A DNA stretch of 64,000 bases from Amycolatopsis thermophila (GCF_030814215.1 NZ_JAUSUT010000001.1:4030001-4094000); one strand, 5' to 3'; counted from the first letter of the stretch, positions 47,253-57,073 are shown. Notes: generated by a model from the letters alone, not told the origin. Translations and numbers: made by a program.

Positions 47253-48134
47253 CGCGAAGCGCGGCGCGAGCGCGAGCGCCAGCCGGCGGAACAGGGTGAC
47301 GTCCGGGTTGCGGTCCCCGGTGCGGGTGGCGAGCACGCTGTGGTCCCACGGCGCGTCCACCACCGGCACGCACAAGGTGCCCGGCCAGCGGTAGAAGCGC
47401 GCGAACGAGTGCAGCGCCGAGCCCGCGCCACGGCCGGCCGCCGCGCTCATCAGCACCTCCTGCGGCGTCACCGCGGAGTCCGGGCCGGGGCGCGGGGCTT
47501 CGCCGCCGCGGGCCTCGGTGAAGTACAGGTAGTCGGTGAACGGCCGCGGTGTGTGCGGCGGCAGCGCGACGAACGGCAGGTCGAGCACGTCGGCGAGCCG
47601 CAGCTCCCCGGCGGCCGCCAGCTCGGAGCGGGCCGGGATGACGACGATGCGGGCCTCGGTGGTGAGCACGTCCACCGTGATGCGGTCGTCGGTCACGGCG
47701 GGGCGCACGAACGCCACGTCCACGCGGTGCTCCAGCAGCGCGCTGGTGTGCTGGGTGAACGTGAGCGCCTCCAGGCGCAGCTCCACGTGCGGCCGCAGGT
47801 GCCGGAACGCGGCGATGACGGCCGGGGTCAGCTCCGCCGAGCCGTGCCCCATCACCCCGACCCGCAGGACGTTCGCGTCCGCGGCGAAGGCGGAAAGGTC
47901 CTCGAGCGCGGCGTTGGTGGCCTCGACGAGGCTGCGTGCGTGACCCAGGAACCGGTGCCCGGCGGGTGTGAGGCACACGGGGGAGCGTTCGAACAGCGGC
48001 ACGCCGAGCTCGCGTTCCAGCTGCTGGATGTGCGCCGTGACGGCCGGCGGGGACAGGAACAGGCGCGCCGCGGCCCGGCCGAAGTGTCCTTCTTCGGCCA
48101 CCGCCAGGAACGACGAGAGGCGGCGCAGATCCAC
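47136..48134 (-). CDS. LysR family transcriptional regulator
   Basis: This 332-aa protein from a GTG start has an N-terminal winged helix (about 1-60; FLAVAEEGHFGRAAARLFLSPPAVTAHIQQLERELG) and an effector domain to about residue 295. A low-complexity tail of about 40 residues ([15 protein letters not shown]) follows, which overlaps the convergent membrane protein gene and may not be conserved. It is divergent from the MFS transporter, with a perfect CGTGAAC-N6-GTTCACG dyad between them. Confidence 0.86.
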   Translation of the reverse strand: MDLRRLSSFLAVAEEGHFGRAAARLFLSPPAVTAHIQQLERELGVPLFERSPVCLTPAGHRFLGHARSLVEATNAALEDLSAFAADANVLRVGVMGHGSAELTPAVIAAFRHLRPHVELRLEALTFTQHTSALLEHRVDVAFVRPAVTDDRITVDVLTTEARIVVIPARSELAAAGELRLADVLDLPFVALPPHTPRPFTDYLYFTEARGGEAPRPGPDSAVTPQEVLMSAAAGRGAGSALHSFARFYRWPGTLCVPVVDAPWDHSVLATRTGDRNPDVTLFRRLALALAPRFASGAGPGGAHPLGGQQDHGDQGEHHADARPAAGRTVGHR

Positions 48135-48228
48135 GGTCCGACGGTAGGCCGGGACCGCCGGGTTCGCCAAGGTGATCTGCGCCGGCCTGCCGTCCGGGGA
48201 CGTCGTGGTGCGCGAGCCGTTCGGGAAT

Positions 48229-48248
48229 CGTGAACGATCTGGTTCACG
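48229..48248. promoter_or_regulatory. operator-like palindrome between LysR and MFS genes
   Basis: CGTGAAC (48229-48235) and GTTCACG (48242-48248) are perfect complements with six bases between them, 28 bases before the MFS start. It is the best binding-site candidate for the divergent LysR regulator. Confidence 0.5.
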
Positions 48249-48275
48249 CGCGCCCGTGCGGGTTACAACCGGGGC

Positions 48276-49454
48276 ATGACCGAGTGTGCCGTGGTGCCCG
48301 TTCGGCGGGCGTGGCCGAGGGCGGCCTGGCTGATCACCGCCGCCGGCTGGGGCGCCAACCAGTTCTCGCCGCTGCTCGGGGCCTACCGGCGGGAAATGGG
48401 CCTGTCCGCGGCGACGGTGACCGGGCTGTTCGCGATCTACGTCGTCGGGCTGGTGCCCGGGCTGCTCATGGGCGGTCCCGGCGCGGACCGGTACGGGCGG
48501 CGCCCGGTCGTGATCGGCGCCGTGGGCCTGTCGCTGCTCGCCACCGGCGCGCTGCTGCTCGGCGAGGTGGGCGTGGTGTGGCTCGGCGTCGGCCGGTTCG
48601 CGTCCGGGTTCGCGATGGGCGCGGTGCTCGCGGCGGGCAGCGCGTGGGTCAAGGAGCTGTCCCACCCGCCCCACGACGACGCGGTCGAGGGGACCGGGGC
48701 GCGGCGGGCGAGCCTGTTCCTGTCCGCCGGGTTCGGCGTCGGCGGGCTGGTCGCGGCGCTGATCGCGCAGTGGGCGCCGCTGGACGTCGCTTACCTGCCG
48801 CACCTGGTGCTGTCCGCGGTCGTCCTGGTCGCCGCGCTGCGGGTGCCGGAGACGGCGCCGGCCGTGGTGGCCGGCAAGCGGGAGACCGGGATCCGGGACC
48901 CGCGGTTCCGGCGGATGGTCGTGCCGGTCGCGCCGTGGGTGTTCGCCGCGCCCGCGACCGGGTTCGCGGTGCTGCCGCTGCTGGTCGAGTCGCGACTCGG
49001 GCGCGGCGAGACCGTGTTCGCCGGGGTGGCGATCGCCGTCGTGCTGGGGTGCGGGCTGCTGATCCAGCCGGTCGGGCGGCAGCTCGCGGCTCGCTCGATC
49101 CTGCTGCCCGCGCTGATCGGGCTCGCCGCCATCGGGACCGGGATGCTGCTCGGCGTCGCGGCGGCGGTGACCGGGCAGCCCGCGCTCGCGCTGGTCGCCG
49201 ACGCCGCGCTGGGCTGCGGTTACGGCCTGTGCGTGACGTTCGGGCTCACCGAGATCGCGCGGATCGCCCCAGCGGGCGGCCTGGCGCGGCTGGCGTCGGT
49301 GTTCTGGGCGCTGACCTACATCGGGTTCTGCGCGCCGTACGTGTTCGCGCTGCTGACCGAGATCACGACCCCGGCGGTGATCCTGGGGTGCGCGGCCGCG
49401 CTGGCGTTCCTGACCGGCGCGGGTGTGGCGGTGCGGCACCGGACGGCGTCATGA
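48276..49454 (+). CDS. MFS transporter
   Basis: This 392-aa protein has about twelve membrane helices and the MFS loop motif GADRYGRRPVVIG between helices 2 and 3. The second helix pair contains GRFASGFAMGAVLAAGSAWVKEL. It is probably an exporter controlled by the divergent LysR protein. The substrate is not evident. The following pentapeptide-DinB gene starts eight bases after its stop. Confidence 0.88.
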   Translation: MTECAVVPVRRAWPRAAWLITAAGWGANQFSPLLGAYRREMGLSAATVTGLFAIYVVGLVPGLLMGGPGADRYGRRPVVIGAVGLSLLATGALLLGEVGVVWLGVGRFASGFAMGAVLAAGSAWVKELSHPPHDDAVEGTGARRASLFLSAGFGVGGLVAALIAQWAPLDVAYLPHLVLSAVVLVAALRVPETAPAVVAGKRETGIRDPRFRRMVVPVAPWVFAAPATGFAVLPLLVESRLGRGETVFAGVAIAVVLGCGLLIQPVGRQLAARSILLPALIGLAAIGTGMLLGVAAAVTGQPALALVADAALGCGYGLCVTFGLTEIARIAPAGGLARLASVFWALTYIGFCAPYVFALLTEITTPAVILGCAAALAFLTGAGVAVRHRTAS

Positions 49455-49461
49455 TGTCCGG

Positions 49462-50190
49462 ATGGACGTCGAGAACGCCGACCTGACCGGCTCGACGTTC
49501 CGCGCCTGCGACCTGAGCCGTCTCAAGGTCGTCGATTCGCGCCTGTCCGACGTGTCGATCTCCGGCGACCTGCGCCGGTTCGTGGTCAACGACGTGGACG
49601 TGACCGGGTTCGTGGAGGCCGAGCTGGACCGGCGGCACCCGGAGCGCGTGGCGCTGCGCGAGATGCGCACGGCGGCCGACTACCGGGCGATGTGGACGAT
49701 GATCGAAACGTTGTGGGCGGCCACGGTCGATCGCGCGTCTCGGCTGTCTCCGGAGCTGGTGCACGAGCGGGTCGACGGCGAGTGGTCGTTCGTGGAAACG
49801 TTGCGGCACCTGATCTTCGCGACGGACGCGTGGGCGGCCCGGACGATCCTCGACGCGCCGATGCCCTATCACCGGTTCGCGCTGCCCCAGACGTCCTACC
49901 CGGCTCCGGAGGCGCTCGGCGTGGACGTCGGAGCCCGCCCGCAGCTGGACGAGGTCCTCGCGGTCCGCGCCGAGCGACTCGCCCTGGTGCGCCGCATAGT
50001 CGGAGGACTGTCCGACGAAGACCTCGCCCGGCCCTGCAAGCGCTCACCGGCACCGGGCTACCCGGAGGAGCCCCGTCCAGTGGGGCGTTGCCTGCGCGTG
50101 GTGATGAACGAGGAGTGCGAACACCGCCGCTACGCCGTGCGCGACCTGGCGGTGCTGGAACGTCACTTCGCGCGCACCAGCGGCAGGTAG
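49462..50190 (+). CDS. pentapeptide repeat-DinB domain protein
   Basis: This 242-aa protein starts with a short pentapeptide-like segment (ADLTGSTFRACDLSRLKVVDSRLSDV, split here by family spacing) over about 40 residues. A DinB/YfiT-like four-helix domain follows, with metal ligands likely in ETLRHLIFATDAW and EECEHRRYAVRDL. Such proteins are common in Actinobacteria and may bind metal or mycothiol. It overlaps the convergent TetR gene by 28 bases. Confidence 0.8.
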   Translation: MDVENADLTGSTFRACDLSRLKVVDSRLSDVSISGDLRRFVVNDVDVTGFVEAELDRRHPERVALREMRTAADYRAMWTMIETLWAATVDRASRLSPELVHERVDGEWSFVETLRHLIFATDAWAARTILDAPMPYHRFALPQTSYPAPEALGVDVGARPQLDEVLAVRAERLALVRRIVGGLSDEDLARPCKRSPAPGYPEEPRPVGRCLRVVMNEECEHRRYAVRDLAVLERHFARTSGR

Positions 50191-50741
50191 ACCTCGTCGA
50201 CGATCTCGGCCAGGACGTCGTCCGGCGCGGTGGGGACGCCACGGACGACGAACTCGTTGCGCAGCAACACGATCGCCACCGTGGCCACCCGCGGGCGCAG
50301 CGCCCGCGGTGACGCTTCCCCGCGCTCGACGGCCCGTTCGAGGATGGTCAGCCACGGCCCGGCCGCGTCCTCGCCGGGGTCTTGCAGCTGGGACAGGAGT
50401 TCCGACGCGCCCCCGGCCGCGGAGATCAGCTCGCGCAGGATCGTGCCGAGCGGGGAGCTCCAGTGGCGGTTGGCGCCGCGGAGCAGTTCGAGTGCGTCCT
50501 CGCGCAGGTTGCCCGTGTCCGGCAGCGGCACGGACCTGGTGAGCCGCTGGTAGGCGGCGACCCCGAGGGACAGGCGGTTCGGCCAGCGGCGGTAGATCGC
50601 GTTCTTGTTGGTGCCGGCGCGCGCGGCGACCTTGTCCATGGTCAGCGCGCCGAACCCGGACTCGGTCAGCTCGTCCGCCGCCGCGCGCAGGATCGCGTCC
50701 TCCAGCGCGGTTCCCCGTCGGCGTGTCCTCGGCACATCCAT
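50163..50741 (-). CDS. TetR family transcriptional regulator
   Basis: This 192-aa protein has an N-terminal helix-turn-helix (about 15-60; ELTESGFGALTMDKVAARAGTNKNAIYRRW) and a C-terminal TetR ligand-binding part. The ATG was chosen over a GTG 13 codons upstream because that longer form would cross the operators. Two copies of GGGTAC-N5-GTACCY upstream (50742-50758 and 50770-50786) imply autorepression and control of the divergent TIM-barrel gene. Confidence 0.88.
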   Translation of the reverse strand: MDVPRTRRRGTALEDAILRAAADELTESGFGALTMDKVAARAGTNKNAIYRRWPNRLSLGVAAYQRLTRSVPLPDTGNLREDALELLRGANRHWSSPLGTILRELISAAGGASELLSQLQDPGEDAAGPWLTILERAVERGEASPRALRPRVATVAIVLLRNEFVVRGVPTAPDDVLAEIVDEVYLPLVRAK

Positions 50742-50758
50742 GGGTACGCACAGTACCT
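50742..50758. promoter_or_regulatory. TetR operator candidate 1
   Basis: GGGTAC-N5-GTACCT pairs five of six positions per arm and lies against the TetR start codon. Confidence 0.55.
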
Positions 50759-50769
50759 TATTTCTGATA

Positions 50770-50786
50770 GGGTACTTCACGTACCC
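50770..50786. promoter_or_regulatory. TetR operator candidate 2
   Basis: GGGTAC-N5-GTACCC is a perfect palindrome with the same spacing as candidate 1, 28 bases away and 17 bases before the divergent start at 50804. Confidence 0.6.
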
Positions 50787-50803
50787 TGTTTGAGGAGCCG
50801 ACC

Positions 50804-51808
50804 ATGCGAGCCAAGGGCATCAGCTACGACACCGGTTTCGTGCACAACGGGAAGTTCTCCCGTGTTCGGTTCGACCCGGCGGTGGTCGAACGGGAGCTGC
50901 GGATCATCCGGGACGACCTGCACTGCACCGCCGTGCGGATCATGGGCGGCGACCCGGACCGCCTGGAGTTCACCGCGACGTGCGCCGCCGACCTGGGGCT
51001 CGAGGTCTGGTTCTCGCCCTACCCGCTGGAGCTGACCGAGGAGGAGATGCTCGAGCTTTTCGCCGACTGCGCCGAGCGCGCGGAGCGGATCAGACGGCGG
51101 GGAGCCGAGGTCGTGTTCGTCGCGGGCGCGGAGCTGAGCCTGATGAACAAGGGGTTCCTGCCCGGCAACGGCATCCGCGACCGGATCGGGGAGCTGCTGG
51201 GCAACCGCGAGCAGGTCCTCGCAGCCGGTGGCCGGGTCGGCGAATTCCTCGCCGAAGCGGTCCCCGTCGTCCGGGAACGCTTCGGCGGCAAGGTGACGTA
51301 CGCGTCGGTGCCGTTCGAACGTCTCGACTGGGCGCTGTTCGACTTCGTGTCGGTGGACCTGTACCGGACGGCCGAGATCGCCGGCCAGTTCGCCGACGGT
51401 GTCCGGACCCTCGTCACGCAGGGCAAGCCGGTCGCGATCACGGAGTTCGGCGCCGCGACCTACCGCGGCGCGGGTGATGTGGGCGCCGGCGCCCTGGAGG
51501 CGGTCGAGTACGACGAGGACCGCGGCCCGGTCCGGCTGAACGGGGTGTACGAACGCGACGAGGACGGCCAGGCCGCGTACGTGCGCGAGCTGCTGGAGAC
51601 GTTCGACGCCACCGGAGTCGACAGCGCGTTCGTGTTCACCTTCGCGCTGTACGACCACGTGCACCGGCCCGGTGGCGACCCGCGGGAGGACCTGGACCTG
51701 GCCAGCTACGGGGTGGTGAAGGTGTTCTCCGACCGCGACGGGGACGGCCTGCCCTGGGAACCGAAGGCCGCGTTCACCGCGATCGCCGACTACTACCGGC
51801 AGCACTGA
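50804..51808 (+). CDS. TIM-barrel glycoside hydrolase-like protein
   Basis: This 334-aa protein begins MRAKGISYDTGF. The fold looks like clan GH-A: FVAGAE places Glu110 at the end of a mid-barrel strand and ITEFG places Glu214 at strand 7, positions of the acid/base and nucleophile. Related proteins are sometimes labelled abortive infection protein, but nothing in the sequence shows a phage role. No signal peptide is present. It is controlled from a TetR-operator region and ends before a strong terminator. Confidence 0.68.
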   Translation: MRAKGISYDTGFVHNGKFSRVRFDPAVVERELRIIRDDLHCTAVRIMGGDPDRLEFTATCAADLGLEVWFSPYPLELTEEEMLELFADCAERAERIRRRGAEVVFVAGAELSLMNKGFLPGNGIRDRIGELLGNREQVLAAGGRVGEFLAEAVPVVRERFGGKVTYASVPFERLDWALFDFVSVDLYRTAEIAGQFADGVRTLVTQGKPVAITEFGAATYRGAGDVGAGALEAVEYDEDRGPVRLNGVYERDEDGQAAYVRELLETFDATGVDSAFVFTFALYDHVHRPGGDPREDLDLASYGVVKVFSDRDGDGLPWEPKAAFTAIADYYRQH

Positions 51809-51823
51809 GCTCCGCCAACGACA

Positions 51824-51854
51824 ACGGCCCCTCCGCGCGCAGGGGAGGGGCCGT
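51824..51854. terminator. bidirectional 11-bp hairpin terminator
   Basis: ACGGCCCCTCC (51824-51834) pairs with GGAGGGGCCGT (51844-51854) between the convergent TIM-barrel and DUF349 genes. Confidence 0.75.
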
Positions 51855-51867
51855 CACCACGAAAGCC

Positions 51868-53178
51868 TCAGCGGTCCGCGACCGCCTGCTCGGCCGCCTG
51901 CATCCACTCCCGCCACTGGGCCGCCTGCTCCTCGGCCTTCTTGGCGCGCCGCTCGTCGCCAGCGGCGCGGGCCTTCGCAGCCTGCGCCTCGAACTGCTCG
52001 ACCCGCTCGCGGAACTGCGCGGCCCGCGCCTGGGCCTCCGGGTCGCTGCGGCGCCACTGGCTGTCCTCGACCTCGCGGATCCGGTCCTGCACCGCCTTCA
52101 GCCTGCCGTCCAGCTCGCGGATCCGCTCCCGCGGCACCTTGCCGATCTCGTCCCACTGCTCCTGGATCCGCCGCAGCTGCGCCTTCGCCGCGTCGAGGTT
52201 CGCGCCCGGGTCGATCTTCTCGGCCTCGACGAGCAGCTCCTCCTTGCGCGTGGCGTTCGCGGCGAACTCGGCGTCCCGCTCGGAGAAGGTCGCCGACCGG
52301 CGCGAGAAGAACGCGTCCTGCGCGGCGCGGAAGCGCTGCCACAACGCGTCGTCGGCCTCCTTCGGCGCGCGGCCGGCGGCCTTCCACTCCGCCATGAGCT
52401 CCTTGTAGCGCCCGGCGGTGGGGCCCCAGTCGGTCGAGTCGGCCAGCGCCTCGGCCTCGGCGATCAGCTCCTCCTTGCGCGCCTTCGCCGCCGCGCGCTG
52501 CTTGTCCAGCTCCGCGAAGTGCGACCCGCGGCGGCGGTTGAACGCCTCACGCGCCTTGGAGAAGCGCTTCCACAGTTCGTCGTCCGTCTTGCGGTCGACG
52601 CCCTTGATCGTCTTCCACTCGTCGAGGATCGCGCGCAGCCGGTCGCCCGCGGCCTTCCACTGCATCGACTCGGCGGCGATCTGCTCGGCCTCCTCGGCAA
52701 GCGCCCGCTTCCGCCCGACCGCGGCCGCGCGGGCCTCCTCGCGCTCCTGCTTCGCCGACGCCAGCGCCTTTTCCGCGTGCGCCACGATCTGCTCGATCCG
52801 GGCCGACAGGGCCGACAGGTCACCGACGACCGCCGCGGTCGGCAGGCTCTCCCGCAGCTGCGTGGCGGTGGCGAGCGCGTGCTTGGGGTCGCCCGCCCCG
52901 GACGACAGCCGGGTGCCGAGCAGTTCGACCTCCGTGCGCAGGTCGTCGAAGCGCCGCGCGTAGTGCAGCAAGCCCTCCTCCGGCGAGCCGGCCTGCCACA
53001 CCCCGACGGCGCGTTCCCCGTCCTCGGTCCGGACGTACACGTTGCCCTCGTCGTCCACCCGGCCCCAGCGGGAGGGGTGCGGCTCCGCCGGAGGGACCGG
53101 CGCGCCGTGACCGGCGGTGGGCGTGTGGCCGTGAGGCACCTGGTGGGGTGCCGGGGTGCCGGTGTTCTCGTCGGACAT
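51868..53178 (-). CDS. DUF349 domain-containing protein
   Basis: This 436-aa protein is largely helical and coiled. DUF349 repeats, each with a W-x-A-G or W-K-x-I start and a LWxRF block, are seen at [45 protein letters not shown] and [12 protein letters not shown]. The N-terminal 60 residues are Pro/His-rich. The position before the miaA region equals the mycobacterial Rv2731. AAGGAG supports the start. The function is unknown. Confidence 0.9.
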   Translation of the reverse strand: MSDENTGTPAPHQVPHGHTPTAGHGAPVPPAEPHPSRWGRVDDEGNVYVRTEDGERAVGVWQAGSPEEGLLHYARRFDDLRTEVELLGTRLSSGAGDPKHALATATQLRESLPTAAVVGDLSALSARIEQIVAHAEKALASAKQEREEARAAAVGRKRALAEEAEQIAAESMQWKAAGDRLRAILDEWKTIKGVDRKTDDELWKRFSKAREAFNRRRGSHFAELDKQRAAAKARKEELIAEAEALADSTDWGPTAGRYKELMAEWKAAGRAPKEADDALWQRFRAAQDAFFSRRSATFSERDAEFAANATRKEELLVEAEKIDPGANLDAAKAQLRRIQEQWDEIGKVPRERIRELDGRLKAVQDRIREVEDSQWRRSDPEAQARAAQFRERVEQFEAQAAKARAAGDERRAKKAEEQAAQWREWMQAAEQAVADR

Positions 53179-53424
53179 CGCAGGCTCCTTATCGCCTGTC
53201 GGCCCACCTGGTGGCGGGCGCCCCGCGGGCGGGCGGGGCCGGGTCATGCGGGTAACGATCCTCTGGCCGCATTCAAGCAGTTCAGCGCCGCTCGTGGTAC
53301 TCGGTTGGGGAGTCGGAGCGGGTGATTCTACTTTCCGGCGGCGTGGGATCGCCGTGATCATCGTTCTCGCTGCTCTCCGTGTCCGGCGGTTGCCCGAGAG
53401 TGGCTGCCGGTAACCTCGACGGGT

Positions 53425-54105
53425 GTGATCGTGCAAGCCGTCGTGGTACCGCAGCCCCCGTTGCTCGTGCCCGCCCTGTCGCCGGGGGTCAACGCCGAGC
53501 TGGAGGCCCTGCGCGCGGCGTGCCGCACGGCGGTCGGGCGCCTGGCCGCCGTCACCCGTGAGTGGGTCGCGATCGGCGCCGGTGACCACGAACGGGTCCT
53601 CGAGGCCGCGTCCGGATCCTTCCGTGGATACGGAGCCGACGTTCCGGTCCGCCTGTCCCGCGACGCCGTCACACCCGCCGACCTCCCACTGTCCGCCCTC
53701 GTCGCCGGCTGGCTGCGCGAGCAGGCGGGGGCCGACTCGGTGCGCGTGCACCTCGTGGACGGCGACCCGGCCGAGTGCGAGCGCCTGGGCAAGCACCTGG
53801 CCCACGGCGACCGGACCGGGCTGCTCGTGCTGGCCGACGGCTCCAACCGGCACGGCCCGAAGTCGCCGGGCAGCGAGGACGAGCGCGCACCCGGCTTCGA
53901 CGACGCGGTCGCCCGCGCACTGGCCACCGCCGACACCGCCGCCCTGCGCGCGCTGGACCCGGCGCTGGCGGCGGAGCTGGGCGCCGGTGGCCGTGCGCCG
54001 TGGCAGGCGCTGGCCGGCACGGGCGACGACTGGCGAGCCGAGCTGCTCTACTCCGCCGCGCCGTTCGGCGTCGGCTACCACGTGGCGGTCTGGGAGCGCG
54101 GGTGA
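53425..54105 (+). CDS. class III extradiol dioxygenase-like protein (Rv2728c type)
   Basis: This 226-aa protein resembles the LigB-like fold ([16 protein letters not shown] at the start, [17 protein letters not shown] in the middle, and a final [13 protein letters not shown]). It corresponds by location to Rv2728c, which precedes miaA in mycobacteria. The usual metal-binding His pair is not complete, so catalysis is doubtful. It overlaps miaA by GTGA, which suggests coupled translation. Confidence 0.78.
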   Translation: MIVQAVVVPQPPLLVPALSPGVNAELEALRAACRTAVGRLAAVTREWVAIGAGDHERVLEAASGSFRGYGADVPVRLSRDAVTPADLPLSALVAGWLREQAGADSVRVHLVDGDPAECERLGKHLAHGDRTGLLVLADGSNRHGPKSPGSEDERAPGFDDAVARALATADTAALRALDPALAAELGAGGRAPWQALAGTGDDWRAELLYSAAPFGVGYHVAVWERG

Positions 54106-55001
54106 ACCCGATCGCCGTCGTCGGCCCCACCGCGACCGGCAAGTCCGCGCTCGCCATCACGATCGCACTCGCGGTCGGCGGCGAGGTGGTCAACGCCGAC
54201 GCCCTGCAGCTCTACCGCGGCATGGACATCGGCACCGCGAAGGTCACCGAGGAGGAGCGCCGCGGCGTACCGCACCACCTGCTCGACGTCCTCGAGGTCA
54301 CCGAGACGGCCTCGGTCGCGGCCTACCAGCGCGACGCCCGGGCCGTCATCGAGCGCCTGCTGGCGGAGGGCAAGGTGCCCGTGCTGACCGGCGGATCGGG
54401 CCTCTACGTGCAGGCCGTGCTCGACGACCTGCGCTTCCCCGGCACGGACCCCGCGGTGCGGGCACGGCTGGAGAGCGAGGCCGCCGAGGTCGGCGCCGCC
54501 GCGCTGCACCACCGCCTGACCACGCTCGACCCGGTCGCGGCCGCCGCGATCCTGCCCACCAACACGCGCCGGATCGTGCGCGCGCTGGAGGTCATCGAGA
54601 TCACCGGACAACCGTTCTCCGCGAACATGCCCGAACCCGGCCCGGCGCGTTACGGCACCGTGATGGTGGGCATCGACCGGGACACCGAGGACCTCGACCG
54701 CCGCGTGGAGCTGCGGGTGGACCGCATGTTCGCCGCGGGCCTGGTGGACGAGGTGAAGTCCCTCGTGGGGCGCGGGCTGCGGGAGGGCAAGACCGCGTCG
54801 CGCGCGCTGGGCTACCAGCAGGTGCTCGCCGAACTGGACGGCGACGGGGACTTCGCCGCGGCAGCCGAGGCGACGAAGCAGGCGACGCGGCGATTCGTTC
54901 GCCGGCAACGATCCTGGTTCCGCCGCGACGCCCGGATCCGGTGGTTCGACGGTGCTGATCTTGACGTGGCCGAGCGGGTGCTCTCCGTGGTGGCCCAGTA
55001 G
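54102..55001 (+). CDS. miaA: tRNA dimethylallyltransferase
   Basis: This 299-aa enzyme transfers a dimethylallyl group to A37 of tRNAs that read UNN codons, the step before MiaB, which is encoded 7 kb upstream. The P-loop is GPTATGKS (8-15). [18 protein letters not shown] and [14 protein letters not shown] are signature blocks, and [18 protein letters not shown] lies near the end. The GTG start overlaps the upstream stop. dapF follows after nine bases. Confidence 0.96.
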   Translation: MNPIAVVGPTATGKSALAITIALAVGGEVVNADALQLYRGMDIGTAKVTEEERRGVPHHLLDVLEVTETASVAAYQRDARAVIERLLAEGKVPVLTGGSGLYVQAVLDDLRFPGTDPAVRARLESEAAEVGAAALHHRLTTLDPVAAAAILPTNTRRIVRALEVIEITGQPFSANMPEPGPARYGTVMVGIDRDTEDLDRRVELRVDRMFAAGLVDEVKSLVGRGLREGKTASRALGYQQVLAELDGDGDFAAAAEATKQATRRFVRRQRSWFRRDARIRWFDGADLDVAERVLSVVAQ

Positions 55002-55010
55002 TCTGATCGT

Positions 55011-55832
55011 GTGGCAATCGAGTTCCTCAAGGGGCATGGCACCCAGAACGACTTCGTGGTGCTTCCCGACCCCGACGGCCGGCTGGACCTGACGGCCGGC
55101 CGGGTCGCGGCGCTGTGCGATCGGCAGCGTGGGCTCGGTGCGGACGGCGTCCTGCGGGTGGTCCGCAGCGAGGCCATCGGTCTTCCGGCGGGCGGGGAGT
55201 GGTTCATGGACTACCGCAACGCCGACGGCTCCATCGCCGAGATGTGCGGCAACGGGACGCGAGTGTTCGCGCGCTACCTCGTCGAAACCGGCCTGGTGCC
55301 GCAGCGCGAGTTCGTCATCGGCACCCGCGCCGGTGACCGGCCGGTGGTGGTGCACCCCGACCTGTCGGTGACCGTGCAGATGGGCCCGGCCGCGATCACC
55401 GGCGCGTCGGTGGCGATCGTCGACGGGCGCAACTTCTCCGGGGTGGCGGTCAACGTCGGCAACCCCCATCTGGTGTCCGTTGTGGACGAAGACATCGACG
55501 AGCTCGACCTCACCCGCCCGCCCCGCTACGACAGCGACTTCTTCCCGGACGGCGTCAACCTGGAGTTCGTCAACCCGCTCGGCGAGCAGCGCCTCAAGAT
55601 GCGCGTGTACGAGCGGGGTGTGGGCGAGACCCGGGCGTGCGGCACCGGCACGGTGGCGGCCGTCGCGGCCGCGCTGCACCTCGCCGGCACCGACACCGGG
55701 AAGTCCGCTGTGGACATTCCCGGCGGCCGGGTCGAGGTCACGGTGGAGCGGGGGGCGTCGACCCTGACGGGCCCGGCGGAGTTCGTGGCCCGGGGTGAAC
55801 TGGATCCCCGGTGGTGGGAGCAGGCGGGCTGA
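55011..55832 (+). CDS. dapF: diaminopimelate epimerase
   Basis: This 273-aa enzyme converts LL- to meso-diaminopimelate for lysine and peptidoglycan. The two catalytic cysteines stand in MCGNGTR (Cys79) and TRACGTGT (Cys210). FLKGHGTQNDF is the conserved start. Its last 95 bases overlap the 3' end of the convergent MFS gene. Confidence 0.96.
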   Translation: MAIEFLKGHGTQNDFVVLPDPDGRLDLTAGRVAALCDRQRGLGADGVLRVVRSEAIGLPAGGEWFMDYRNADGSIAEMCGNGTRVFARYLVETGLVPQREFVIGTRAGDRPVVVHPDLSVTVQMGPAAITGASVAIVDGRNFSGVAVNVGNPHLVSVVDEDIDELDLTRPPRYDSDFFPDGVNLEFVNPLGEQRLKMRVYERGVGETRACGTGTVAAVAAALHLAGTDTGKSAVDIPGGRVEVTVERGASTLTGPAEFVARGELDPRWWEQAG

Positions 55833-57057
55833 CCGGGAGGTCCCGCATCGTCCGCAACGGCGACAGCAGCACCGGCAGCATCGTGATCGCCATGAGCGCG
55901 CATCCGGCCCAGACGGTGGGCCGGATGCCGATCAGCTCGCCGAGCGCGCCGCCGGCCAGCCCGCCGAGGGGCATCGTGCCCCACACGACGAACCGCACGG
56001 TGGCGTTCATGCGCCCGAGCAGCCGGTCCGGGCAGATCGCCTGCCGGTAGCTCACCTGCGCCACGTTGTAGACGACGATGCCGTAGCCGCTGGCGACCAT
56101 GCCCAGCACGCCGAGCGCGACCGACCACCCCGGCTGCGACAGCGGCAGCAGCAGCTGCAGCGGCCAGGTGACCAGCGGTACCAGCCAGATGGCCCGCGCC
56201 TGCCCGATCACCCGCGTCCAGAACCCGGCCGTCAGCGCGCCCAGCACCGCGCCGCCGCTGCCGACGGCCAGCACCAGACCGACCGCGGACGGGCTCAGCC
56301 CGAGGACCCGGGTCAGGAACAGGACCTGCATCGAGATCACGATCGTGCCGGCGAAGTTGCCGGTCGACGTGCACAGCGTGATCGCCCGCAACGCCGGGTT
56401 GCCGAACACGAACCGCAGCCCCTCGCCGATCTGCGCCCGCAACGGGGTGCCGTCGTGCGGCTCGGGATCCGGTTCGGGCGTGCGGATGCGCAGCAGGAAC
56501 AGGCCGGACGCGAGGTAGCCGAGCCCGGTGGCCAGCACCGCGTTCGCCGCGTCGGCCAGCTGCACCAGCCCGCCCGCGATGCCCGGCCCGGTCACCTGCG
56601 CGACCGACTGGCTGGTCTGCAGCTTCGCGTTGCCCTCCAGCAGGTGCTCCCGCCCGACCAGCGACGGCAGGTACGACTGGTAGGCGATGTCGAAGAACAC
56701 CGTGCCGGCGCTGACCAGCAACGCGACCACCACCAGCTGGGCGAGCGTGAGCCGCCCGGCCCACCAGGCCACCGGGATGGTCAGCAGCAGTGCGGCGCGG
56801 GCGAAGTCCGCGCGCAGCATCAGCGGGCGGCGGCGCAGGCGGTCCACCCAGACCCCGGCGGGCAGCCCGATCAGCAGGAACGCGGCGTTCTCGGCCGCGG
56901 TGAGCAGCCCCATCTGGCCCGGCGTCGCGGCCAGGACGGTCGCGGCGAGCAGGGGGAGCACGGTCTGCCCGATGAAGGTGCCCGCCTGGCTGACGGTGTC
57001 ACCCGCCCACAGCAGGCGGAAGCCCGGGTGGAACCACAACGAGTCTCTTCGGCGCAC
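55738..57057 (-). CDS. MFS transporter (macrolide efflux/enterobactin exporter-like)
   Basis: This 439-aa protein with about twelve helices starts near FHPGFRLLWAGDTVSQAGTFIGQTVLPLLA, as in the MFS_3 (EntS/MefA-like) exporters. The loop GVWVDRLRRRPLM is the MFS motif. A Pro-rich tail ends the protein and overlaps dapF. The GTG start was chosen just before RRRDSLWFHPGF. It is divergent from an ArsR-like regulator, with an inverted repeat between the two. Confidence 0.87.
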   Translation of the reverse strand: MRRRDSLWFHPGFRLLWAGDTVSQAGTFIGQTVLPLLAATVLAATPGQMGLLTAAENAAFLLIGLPAGVWVDRLRRRPLMLRADFARAALLLTIPVAWWAGRLTLAQLVVVALLVSAGTVFFDIAYQSYLPSLVGREHLLEGNAKLQTSQSVAQVTGPGIAGGLVQLADAANAVLATGLGYLASGLFLLRIRTPEPDPEPHDGTPLRAQIGEGLRFVFGNPALRAITLCTSTGNFAGTIVISMQVLFLTRVLGLSPSAVGLVLAVGSGGAVLGALTAGFWTRVIGQARAIWLVPLVTWPLQLLLPLSQPGWSVALGVLGMVASGYGIVVYNVAQVSYRQAICPDRLLGRMNATVRFVVWGTMPLGGLAGGALGELIGIRPTVWAGCALMAITMLPVLLSPLRTMRDLPVSPPAPTTGDPVHPGPRTPPGPSGSTPPAPP

Positions 57058-57073
57058 CCCGTCAGGGTGCCCG

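Noticed and set aside
50804-51808. Phage abortive infection gene
   Set aside because: The name is used for relatives but the sequence looks like a TIM-barrel hydrolase and no defence genes are adjacent.
53558-54958. 466-codon frame overlapping the dioxygenase-like and miaA genes
   Set aside because: It is an Arg/Pro-rich shadow of two well-supported genes in other frames.
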